64,000 nt of DNA from contig CP019169.1 in NCBI GenBank assembly GCA_001953215.1, forward strand, positions 2,542,001 to 2,606,000, written 5' to 3'. Numbering within the stretch: the first letter of the stretch is position 1; each line of letters begins with the position of its first letter. Below the pieces are notes generated by a model. The model was not told where the DNA came from, did no database searches, and saw only the letters and a program-made list of their open reading frames with translations. Shown piece after piece: positions 17,046 through 23,722 of this stretch. The position numbers and the translations under genes were made by a program. Source of the DNA: Betaproteobacteria bacterium GR16-43 (lineage in GTDB: Bacteria > Pseudomonadota > Gammaproteobacteria > Burkholderiales > Usitatibacteraceae).

Positions 17046-19192
17046 TCGAGCCTCCAGATGCCGCTGGCCAGCAAGGTCTCGCCGCGCCGCACTTCGAACG
17101 TGACGCGGTTGCCGTCCCGCCGCGCTTCGATCATCGCGGCCTCGTCGGGGCGCAGCGGCGCGTGGAAGCGTGCCGAAGCGAGAACGCCGGGACGCTTGCC
17201 CGGGAATTGCGCGCGCATCACCTGCGCCACCCGCTCGAGGATGAGCGCGCCCGGCACGATCGGATCGCCGGGGAAGTGCCCCGCGATCGACGGATGGGTC
17301 GCCGGCACGGTGAAGCGTTCGGGGGCGTGGCAGGCGTCGTAGAGCGCCGCGAGGGCGGGCCGCGAAAGCTTGCCGTTCGCGCCGCGCGGCAATGCGGCGA
17401 CGCGATAGAGCGGGCGCGGCAGAAAGACGGCGTCGACCTGCGAGCGCAGCGCTTCGGTCACCGCCTCCGCATCGACCGTGGCGGAAACATAGAACGCGGC
17501 CAGTCGCGCGAGTTCTCCCGCGCCTTCCGGGAGGAAGAACGCGCCGTCTTCCACGCCGGAAATCTCCTGCAGCCGGCGATCGAGCGCCGACAGCGATTCA
17601 CGCTTGCCACCGACCTTCACGAGGTCGGAGGTGCGGCCGCGCCACAGGAGCCTGCCTCCGGGCTGCGGCTCGAGGATGTCGTTCAGCACGACCGGCTCGC
17701 CGATGCGCTCGCCGCTCACGCGCACGCCGGCTTCCCCCGGTTCGAGGCGCACGTCCGGTAGCGGGGTCCACGCTTCATCGCGCGCGGGGCGGCGGAGCGC
17801 CACGGCCCCCGTCTCGGTCGAACCGTAGATTTCGTGGACTGCGACGCCCCAGCGTTCCTCGGCGGCGCGCGCGGAGGCGGCCGGCAGGCTCATCGTCGAG
17901 GAGACGATCCCCGCGAGGCCCGCGGGCGCAAAGCTCGACGCGAGGCACGCGCGCAGGTGCAGCGGCGTGGCCATCCACCAGGCCGCGGCGTTCGAGGAGG
18001 CGAGCGCGGCTTCGACGTCGGAAGGCAGCAGCGGCCGGTGGGCATGCATCGGCACGCCCGCGCGCAGCGGAAGCATCACGGTCGCCTCGAGGCCGAACAT
18101 GTGCTGCGGCTGCACGCTCCCGATCACGACGATGCCGCGCGCCTCGCCCCAGCCGAGCACTTCGGCCCACGTCTGCGCGCCGCTCCACAACTGGCCCCAG
18201 GTCTTCGTGTGCGCGACGGGCTCGCCGGTACTGCCCGACGTGAAGAGGATGGCCGCGGGAGCGGCCGCATCGACGCGCGGCACGTCGGGCGAGACGGTTT
18301 CGATCGCGAGGTAGCGCGAAACATCGAGGAAGGCGGCGGGTGCGTCGGCGGGCACCACGTCGCCCAACAGCGTGGCGCCCGGATATTGCGTGAGCAGCCG
18401 TTGCCAATCGCCGCGGGCGTGGCCGGGCGGCAGCATCGAGACGCGCCCGCGCAGCAACGCCGCCCCGAACGCGACGAGGAACGCGTGGCGCGACTCGCAG
18501 AGGTTCACGACGTGCGTGCCTTCGGGCAGTTCGGCGGCCAGCGCTCGGGCCTGCGCGACGAATTGCCCCGCGCTGATCCGGCCGGGCGCGTCGAGCAGCA
18601 TCGGATCTTCCGGCGTGCGGTAGCCCAGCATCGGAAGCGTGTCGGTGCGGGAGCAGGTGGCGGCTTCCTGCATCACGGCGAGGATGTTCATGAAGAGTCG
18701 TGCGGGCGAGGCGTGGGCGTAGCTCGAAAAGCGGATGTGGCGATGGAGATATTCGCCCAAAAACAGCGCCGTGGGGACGGCCAATGCAAGCCCGTGCGTC
18801 CAGCGGGCCCACGCCGGAAAAGGCAGCGCGAAGGCGAGGGCGACCGTGGCCGCGGCCATCGCGAGGAAGGCGCAGGTCCAGACGACCGTGAGGCCGCGCG
18901 TGTAGGACGCCAGCTCGGTCGGCAATTGCGGATGCTCGCGCCGAGCGACCCGCGAGATGAGCGGCTCGACGCCCGGGCGCAGCGTCGCGCCGAAGAACGC
19001 GGCCATGAAGAGGAACCCGGCCGGAGGCGGCAGGTAGGCCAAGCCCGGAAGCGCGGCGTCGAGGCGCAAGCCCGCGAGCCCGGCGACCACATACGCCGCG
19101 GCAAGGCAGACAACGACGATTCGGGCGGTGCGGGAGACTTGCAGGGAAGCGATCGCCGGTCCGGCTTCAGGCCCGGCGATTCTTCTGGACAT
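17042..19192 (-). CDS. Three-part fusion: membrane domain + AMP-forming acyl ligase + hotdog dehydratase
   Basis: A 716-residue protein joining three functions usually separate in APE clusters. Residues about 24-147 hold four TM helices (COG4648-like). Residues about 185-615 are an adenylating enzyme with LFTSGSTGEP (316-325), YGSTETG (456-462), GRTSDLVKVGGK (519-530) and the catalytic Lys of ANGKLS (608). Residues about 625-716 are a FabA/Z-like hotdog with HPSIAGHFPGDPIVPG (633-648). The ligase probably activates the aryl starter acid for ACP loading at the membrane. The start overlaps the ACP gene by 26 bases. The aryl substrate cannot be read from sequence. Confidence 0.85.
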   Translation of the reverse strand: MSRRIAGPEAGPAIASLQVSRTARIVVVCLAAAYVVAGLAGLRLDAALPGLAYLPPPAGFLFMAAFFGATLRPGVEPLISRVARREHPQLPTELASYTRGLTVVWTCAFLAMAAATVALAFALPFPAWARWTHGLALAVPTALFLGEYLHRHIRFSSYAHASPARLFMNILAVMQEAATCSRTDTLPMLGYRTPEDPMLLDAPGRISAGQFVAQARALAAELPEGTHVVNLCESRHAFLVAFGAALLRGRVSMLPPGHARGDWQRLLTQYPGATLLGDVVPADAPAAFLDVSRYLAIETVSPDVPRVDAAAPAAILFTSGSTGEPVAHTKTWGQLWSGAQTWAEVLGWGEARGIVVIGSVQPQHMFGLEATVMLPLRAGVPMHAHRPLLPSDVEAALASSNAAAWWMATPLHLRACLASSFAPAGLAGIVSSTMSLPAASARAAEERWGVAVHEIYGSTETGAVALRRPARDEAWTPLPDVRLEPGEAGVRVSGERIGEPVVLNDILEPQPGGRLLWRGRTSDLVKVGGKRESLSALDRRLQEISGVEDGAFFLPEGAGELARLAAFYVSATVDAEAVTEALRSQVDAVFLPRPLYRVAALPRGANGKLSRPALAALYDACHAPERFTVPATHPSIAGHFPGDPIVPGALILERVAQVMRAQFPGKRPGVLASARFHAPLRPDEAAMIEARRDGNRVTFEVRRGETLLASGIWRLD

Positions 19193-19436
19193 GCCCGGTG
19201 AGGCTGCGGAGCGACGCGAAGATCGCCCGGTTGTCCGGGTCGTCGCTGCGCAGCTTGATGCCGTACTGCTGCTCGATGGCCATGGACAACTCGAGCATGT
19301 CGAGCGAGTCCAGGCCGAGGCCTTCGCCGAAGAGCGGGAGCTCCGGGTCGATCTGTTCCGCCGCCACGCCTTCCAGGTGGAGGGTCTCCACCAGGAGGCG
19401 CGCGATTTCGAGTTCGAGGTCGACGGTGTGGTCCAT
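19167..19436 (-). CDS. Acyl carrier protein, APE-type
   Basis: An 89-residue acyl carrier protein. The phosphopantetheine-attachment Ser44 sits in GLGLDSLDMLEL, the canonical DSL motif. It would carry the starter and growing polyene. It starts 16 bases after the lipoprotein stop and overlaps the fusion gene, so it belongs to the same operon. Characterised APE clusters usually encode two ACPs; only one is present here. The C-terminal tail (GHVQKNRRA) is basic. Confidence 0.9.
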   Translation of the reverse strand: MDHTVDLELEIARLLVETLHLEGVAAEQIDPELPLFGEGLGLDSLDMLELSMAIEQQYGIKLRSDDPDNRAIFASLRSLTGHVQKNRRA

Positions 19437-19452
19437 GGTGCGGTTTCGGGTT

Positions 19453-19845
19453 CTAGTTGAGGGCCGAGAGCTTCGCGTTGATGTCGCGTTGCAGGTTCTG
19501 CACCCAGCCGTTGTAGTTCTTGTGGATACTGCCGCCCGTCTCGTTCAGATTCGAGCTGCCTTTGTAAACGATGCTGTAGGTCTTCTCCGTGTACGGAATC
19601 TCGACCTCGGCCACGTGCGAGCGCAGGGCCAGCTTGCCGGCCAGCACGCCGGGACGGGCATCGGACATCACCCAGCCGAGGTTGCTGCCGGCGGCGACGA
19701 TGGCGCCGCGCACCTGGGTGGCGGTGACGGCCTTGCCGCTCGCGGTCGAAACCGGGGCGCTCTGGACGTTGTAGATCGGGGCGGTGGTGCAGGCGACCAG
19801 GCCGATGACGGCGAGCCCGGTCAGGGCGACTGTGCGCAGGAACAT
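19453..19845 (-). CDS. Small outer-membrane-type lipoprotein of unknown function
   Basis: A 130-residue lipoprotein. The signal peptide MFLRTVALTGLAVIGLVAC ends in a lipobox (GLVAC), followed by TTAPIYNVQ. The body is alpha/beta with a conserved-looking end (YNGWVQNLQRDINAKL). ATG 19845 has a strong ribosome-binding site (GGGAGGATCCACC before it), so the longer open frame is not used. The stop is only 16 bases from the ACP start, making it the probable first gene of the APE-like operon. It is not the DUF3261 lipoprotein usually found in such clusters, being shorter; its role is unknown. Confidence 0.83.
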   Translation of the reverse strand: MFLRTVALTGLAVIGLVACTTAPIYNVQSAPVSTASGKAVTATQVRGAIVAAGSNLGWVMSDARPGVLAGKLALRSHVAEVEIPYTEKTYSIVYKGSSNLNETGGSIHKNYNGWVQNLQRDINAKLSALN

Positions 19846-19912
19846 GGTGGATCCTCCCTTGGATTGGTTTTTACGACGAGCCGGTCTGGTTTTCCGCTGG
19901 CTTGCGCGCAAA

Positions 19913-19918
19913 ATTGTA
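19913..19918 (-). promoter_or_regulatory. Candidate -10 box (TACAAT) for the lipoprotein/APE-like operon
   Basis: Read on the minus strand, TACAAT lies in the 90-base gap between the 116-residue exported protein gene and the lipoprotein gene, about 68 bases before the lipoprotein ATG. No clear -35 is seen. It is the only good -10 match ahead of the operon. Confidence 0.4.
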
Positions 19919-19935
19919 TCACTCCGGGATTGGCC

Positions 19936-20286
19936 TCATTTGATCCGGCCGCTGATGGTTGCGGGGTCCTTGAGGGCCGTCCACATCCAGCAATAGTCGT
20001 CCGGATGGTCCGCGGTGAAACGGGCCTTCGCCGACTTGCGGCTGTTGGCCTTGAACGGGTAGTAGGCCGCGTCGCCCTTGTGGTAATGGACGTTGAAATC
20101 GACCGGCTTGTCGGAGGTCCACTCGAATCGCTTCGACTGGCCCTTGGCGAGCTTCATGCAGGCCTCGTGGACCTTGCCGGGTTCGAGCTTTACTTCGACC
20201 ACGACTTCCTTCGACGGGGCCTTTTCCTGGGCGAGCGTGGGGAGGGCCCAAAGGGCGGCGATCAGGGGGAGCAGGAGGGTCTTCAT
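19936..20286 (-). CDS. Small exported protein of unknown function
   Basis: A 116-residue protein with a cleavable signal peptide (MKTLLLPLIAALWALPTLAQ). The mature part is charged and aromatic, with Cys residues in HEACMKLAKG and DDYCWMWTAL and a FNVHYHKGDAAYYPF segment. No family is recognised with certainty. The small beta-type domain with KRFEWTSDKPVDFNVHYH suggests a periplasmic sensor or binding protein, but that is inference. ATG 20286 is chosen for the signal peptide. It is transcribed divergently from the aromatic leader peptide that starts 37 bases away. Confidence 0.72.
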   Translation of the reverse strand: MKTLLLPLIAALWALPTLAQEKAPSKEVVVEVKLEPGKVHEACMKLAKGQSKRFEWTSDKPVDFNVHYHKGDAAYYPFKANSRKSAKARFTADHPDDYCWMWTALKDPATISGRIK

Positions 20287-20323
20287 GACGCCATTATCGC
20301 TCTGCCGTGATAACATCGTCCGC

Positions 20324-20392
20324 ATGTTGCGCGTGACCCCCTATTTCTTCTGGTTCTGGTTTCCCAAGCCGCTGGCGGCCGGGAGGATTTGA
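20324..20392 (+). CDS. Aromatic leader peptide controlling DAHP synthase expression
   Basis: A 22-codon open frame: ATG 20324 to TGA 20390-20392. Codons 7-13 read YFFWFWF, seven consecutive aromatic residues (1 Tyr, 4 Phe, 2 Trp), followed by PKPLAAGRI. A Rho-independent terminator follows 32 bases later, and two DAHP synthase genes after it. This is the layout of a translational attenuation leader sensing charged tRNA-Tyr, -Phe and -Trp. A TAACAT -10-like box ends 7 bases before the ATG, so the leader may be translated from a nearly leaderless transcript; no Shine-Dalgarno is visible. Confidence 0.85.
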   Translation: MLRVTPYFFWFWFPKPLAAGRI

Positions 20393-20457
20393 CGCGAACC
20401 GAAGTGAGCAACGCGAACCCCGAAACCGCCAGCCGAGACTGGCGGTTTTTGTTTTTC
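20372..20457 (+). terminator. Attenuator: antiterminator segment and Rho-independent terminator before DAHP synthase
   Basis: The terminator stem is ACCGCCAG (20425-20432)/CTGGCGGT (20439-20446) with a 6-base loop, followed by a T-tract to 20457. A second copy of the 3' arm, GCTGGCGG (20371-20378), lies in the leader-peptide codons just after the aromatic run and can pair over 8 bases with CCGCCAGC (20427-20434). The two folds are mutually exclusive. A ribosome stalled on the aromatic codons leaves GCTGGCGG free to block the terminator. A ribosome reaching the stop codon covers it and permits termination. Confidence 0.82.
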
Positions 20458-20476
20458 GGACCCGGATGAACCGACG

Positions 20477-21544
20477 ATGACGCACTACCGCACCGACGAC
20501 GTCCGCATCGAGCAAGGCGACGAGCTCTTGGCGCCCATGCAAGTGATGCGCGACCTGCCCGCCACCGACCGCACGGAGGAAACGACCGTCGCGGGACGCC
20601 GCGCCGTGCATGACATCTTGCGCGGCGCCGACGATCGCCTGCTGGTCGTGGTGGGTCCCTGCTCGATCCACGATCCGAAGGCGGCGCTCGAGTATGCGGC
20701 GCGCCTCGCGGCGGAGGCGAAGCGCCTCGCCGCCGACCTCGCCATCGTGATGCGCGTGTACTTCGAGAAGCCGCGCACCACGGTCGGCTGGAAGGGCCTC
20801 ATCAACGACCCGCGCCTGGACGAGACCTTCGACATGAACGAAGGCCTCCGGCTGGCGAGGAAGCTGCTGATCGACATCAACACGCTGGGCATTCCGTGCG
20901 GCACCGAGTTCCTGGATTTGATCTCGCCGCAGTACATCGCGGACCTCATCGCGTGGGGTGCGATCGGCGCGCGCACGACGGAATCGCAGTCGCACCGCCA
21001 GCTCGCCTCGGGCCTGTCGTGCCCCGTGGGTTTCAAGAACGGCACCGACGGCAATATCCGCATCGCGGTGGATGCGATCAAGGCGGCGTCCGCGCGGCAC
21101 CACTTCATCTCGGTCACGAAGTCCGGCCACGTCGCCGTGTTCAAGACCGCGGGCAACGAGGACTGCCACGTGATCCTGCGCGGGGGCAAGGCGCCCAACT
21201 ACGACGCCGCGAGCGTCGAGGCCGCGTGCAAGGACCTCGCTTCGGCGGGCCTCGCGCAGCGCCTGATGGTCGATTTCTCGCACGCGAATTCCTCGAAGCA
21301 GTACCAGAAGCAGATCGAGGTGGCGGCCGACGTCGCGAAGCAGATGTCCGGCGGCGAAGCGCGCATCGCCGGCGTGATGGTCGAGAGCCATTTGAATCCG
21401 GGCCGGCAGGATCTCGTGCCCGGAAAGCCGCTCGAATACGGCGTGTCGATCACCGATGCCTGCATCGGGTGGGACGACACGGTGAAGGTCCTGGACGTGT
21501 TGGCCGAGGCGGTAAGCAAGCGCCGCGTCGCGACGGAGGAGTGA
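20477..21544 (+). CDS. 3-deoxy-7-phosphoheptulonate (DAHP) synthase, AroF/G/H type, isozyme 1
   Basis: A 355-residue class I-alpha DAHP synthase, condensing PEP and erythrose-4-phosphate at the entry to the shikimate pathway. Signature blocks are VVVGPCSIHDP, VYFEKPRTTVGWKGL, GAIGARTTESQ and VDFSHANSSKQY, with the metal/PEP ligands in place. It is the first gene behind the aromatic leader/attenuator. The stop is 2 bases before the ATG of a close paralogue. Which aromatic amino acid inhibits it allosterically cannot be decided by eye, so no isozyme symbol is given. Confidence 0.93.
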   Translation: MTHYRTDDVRIEQGDELLAPMQVMRDLPATDRTEETTVAGRRAVHDILRGADDRLLVVVGPCSIHDPKAALEYAARLAAEAKRLAADLAIVMRVYFEKPRTTVGWKGLINDPRLDETFDMNEGLRLARKLLIDINTLGIPCGTEFLDLISPQYIADLIAWGAIGARTTESQSHRQLASGLSCPVGFKNGTDGNIRIAVDAIKAASARHHFISVTKSGHVAVFKTAGNEDCHVILRGGKAPNYDAASVEAACKDLASAGLAQRLMVDFSHANSSKQYQKQIEVAADVAKQMSGGEARIAGVMVESHLNPGRQDLVPGKPLEYGVSITDACIGWDDTVKVLDVLAEAVSKRRVATEE

Positions 21545-21546
21545 CG

Positions 21547-22641
21547 ATGAAAGCGGAAAAGAACGCGCCGATGGCGGTGGTGGGGCGGACGGATGACCTT
21601 CGGATTGGCGCCATCCGTGCGCTGATCGCGCCGCAATTGCTGCTCGAAGAGTTGCCGGTGGACGCGGCGGCGCTCGCCACGGTCGCCAACGCGCGCCAGG
21701 CGATCCACCGCGTGCTCCACGGCGCCGACGACCGGCTGCTCGCCATCGTCGGGCCGTGCTCGATCCACGATTCGGACGCGGCGCTCGAGTATGCGAAGCG
21801 CTTGCGCGCCGCCGCCGCGAAACACGAGCACGACCTGCTCATCGTGATGCGGGTGTACTTCGAGAAGCCGCGCACCACGGTCGGCTGGAAGGGTCTCATC
21901 AACGACCCGCACCTGGACGGCAGCTTCGCGATCAACGAGGGCCTGCGCGTGGCGAGGAAGCTCCTGCTCGAGGTGAATCGCATGGGCATGCCCGCCGGCA
22001 GCGAGTTCCTCGACCTGCTTTCGCCGCAATACATTTCGGACTTGATCGCGTGGGGCGCCATCGGGGCCCGCACGACGGAATCGCAATCCCACCGCCAGCT
22101 CGCGTCGGGCTTGTCCTGCCCCGTGGGTTTCAAGAACGGCACCGACGGCTCCGTGCGCGTCGCGGTCGACGCGCTGCGCGCAGCGGCCGCGCCGCATGCG
22201 TTCATGGGGATGACCAAGACGGGGCAAGCCGCGATCTACGAGACCGTGGGCAACGAGGACTGCCACGTGATCCTGCGCGGCGGCAAGGCGCCGAACTACG
22301 ACGCGGCGAGCGTCGATGCCGCGGCGAAGGAGCTCGCCTCCGCCGGGCTCGCGCCGCACGTCATGGTGGATTTCTCGCACGCCAACTCGTCGAAGCAATA
22401 CCAGAAGCAGATGGACGTGGGCGCCGACATCGCGAAGCAACTCGCGGCCGGCGACGAACGCATCGTGGGCGTGATGGTGGAGAGCCACATCAATCCCGGC
22501 CGCCAGGATCTCGTACCCGGAAAGGCGCTCGAGTACGGCATGTCGATCACGGATGCGTGTATCGGGTGGGGAGACACGGAAAAGCTACTGGTGACGCTGG
22601 CGGACGGCGTGCAAAAGCGGCGCCTTTCGGCGCGGGACTAA
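21547..22641 (+). CDS. DAHP synthase, AroF/G/H type, isozyme 2 (tandem paralogue)
   Basis: A 364-residue paralogue of the preceding enzyme with the same blocks (AIVGPCSIHDS, VYFEKPRTTVGWKGL, VDFSHANSSKQY). The two are clearly similar along their whole length, so this looks like a tandem duplication that has diverged mostly at the N-terminus and in surface segments. It starts 2 bases after the upstream stop, with GAGGAG as ribosome-binding site. Two copies probably provide differently feedback-controlled activities. It is followed by palindrome copy 3, which may end the transcript. Confidence 0.93.
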   Translation: MKAEKNAPMAVVGRTDDLRIGAIRALIAPQLLLEELPVDAAALATVANARQAIHRVLHGADDRLLAIVGPCSIHDSDAALEYAKRLRAAAAKHEHDLLIVMRVYFEKPRTTVGWKGLINDPHLDGSFAINEGLRVARKLLLEVNRMGMPAGSEFLDLLSPQYISDLIAWGAIGARTTESQSHRQLASGLSCPVGFKNGTDGSVRVAVDALRAAAAPHAFMGMTKTGQAAIYETVGNEDCHVILRGGKAPNYDAASVDAAAKELASAGLAPHVMVDFSHANSSKQYQKQMDVGADIAKQLAAGDERIVGVMVESHINPGRQDLVPGKALEYGMSITDACIGWGDTEKLLVTLADGVQKRRLSARD

Positions 22642-22648
22642 AGACAAC

Positions 22649-22778
22649 AAAGGCAATTGGACACAGATAAACACAGATGAACACAGATAAAAGCAAACTC
22701 GGACAACACCAACCCGGGGTTTGAACGAGCCCTGGTTTTATCTGTGTTCATCCGTGTTTATCTGTGTCCAATGCCTTT
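22649..22778. repeat. Long inverted repeat, copy 3 of the dispersed palindrome (ACACAGAT variant)
   Basis: Left arm 22649-22692 and right arm 22735-22778 are near-perfect reverse complements, capped by AAAGGCA/TGCCTTT. The repeated unit here is ACACAGATAAACACAGATGA rather than the GATAAACGC type of the other three copies, but the architecture and outer cap are the same. It occupies the 169-base gap between the second and third DAHP synthase genes. Confidence 0.85.
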
Positions 22779-22810
22779 AACGGGACCCGCGCAGCGGGAA
22801 GCAAAGTGAA

Positions 22811-23722
22811 ATGAAGAAGAACGACGAATTCCGCATCCTCGGCCGCCGCCCCGGCAACGACGAGTCCCTGCGTTTCGAATACAAAGGCGTCACTTTCGAC
22901 CAGGACTGCTTTCACGTGGTCGCGGGCCTGAACGCGGTCGACACGCGAGAGTTCGTCCAGCAGACGTTCCGCGCGCTGCAGGCCGCGGGCCAGGTGACGG
23001 CGCGCATGGGCGCGTACAAGCCGCGCACCAGTCCCTATTCGTTCCAGGGCTACGGCAAGCAATGCCTGCCCTACGTGTTCGAGCTCGCGGGCCAGTACGG
23101 CATCCGCGTCATCTCGATGGAAGTCACGAAGGACGAGCACGTCGACGAGATCCGGGAGGCCCTGCGCCAGGCGGGGGATGCGACCGGCGTCATGCTGCAG
23201 ATCGGCACGCGCAACACGCAGAACTTCGAGTTGCTGAAGACCGTCGGCAGCCAGCGCGAATTCCCGATCCTGCTGAAGCGCGGCTTCGGCATCACGCTGC
23301 ACGAGTCGCTGCTCGCCGCGGAGTACGTCGCTTCCTCGGGCAATCGCGACATCGTGTTCTGCCTGCGCGGCATGAAGACGAACTTCGGCGACCCGCACCG
23401 GAACCTCATCGACTTCGGCCACGTACCGGCGGTCAAGCGCCTCACCCGCATGCCGGTGTGCATCGATCCGTCGCATTCGGTCGGCACGCACGACGTCGCC
23501 GCCGACGGGCTGCTCGACGTCTTCCATGTGGCCGCGCAGGGCATCATCTCCGGCGCGAACCTGGTGCTGACCGACATCCATCCCGAGCCCTCGAAGGCGC
23601 TGGTGGACGCGGGCCAGGCGCTGACCCTCGAAGAGCTCCCCTACTTCCTCGAAGACTGCGCCATCGCGCGCGAAGCCTACGAGAAGCGCCGGGCCTCGCA
23701 AGCCGCGCGCGCAACCGCATGA
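22811..23722 (+). CDS. Class I-beta DAHP/KDO8P synthase-superfamily protein (third DAHP synthase-like gene)
   Basis: A 303-residue TIM-barrel aldolase of the DAHP synthase I-beta/KDO8P synthase branch, unrelated in detail to the two preceding enzymes. Matching blocks are YKPRTSPYSFQGYG, LQIGTRNTQNFELLK, ILLKRGFG, CLRGMKT, CIDPSHSVG and a DIHPEPSKALVDAGQAL C-terminal block. The usual AGPCS(V/I)E PEP-site block instead reads VVAGLNAVDT, which is unusual and could alter substrate use. It is probably a DAHP synthase-like enzyme, but the reaction is not certain. The stop overlaps the next start (ATGA). Confidence 0.78.
   Translation: MKKNDEFRILGRRPGNDESLRFEYKGVTFDQDCFHVVAGLNAVDTREFVQQTFRALQAAGQVTARMGAYKPRTSPYSFQGYGKQCLPYVFELAGQYGIRVISMEVTKDEHVDEIREALRQAGDATGVMLQIGTRNTQNFELLKTVGSQREFPILLKRGFGITLHESLLAAEYVASSGNRDIVFCLRGMKTNFGDPHRNLIDFGHVPAVKRLTRMPVCIDPSHSVGTHDVAADGLLDVFHVAAQGIISGANLVLTDIHPEPSKALVDAGQALTLEELPYFLEDCAIAREAYEKRRASQAARATA

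Noticed and set aside
22811-23722. KDO8P synthase (kdsA)
   Set aside because: The blocks KPRTSPYSFQG and QIGTRNTQNFELLK fit the DAHP synthase I-beta side better, and the gene is not next to kpsF/kdsB/pyrG/eno. The unusual AGLNAVD block leaves some doubt.
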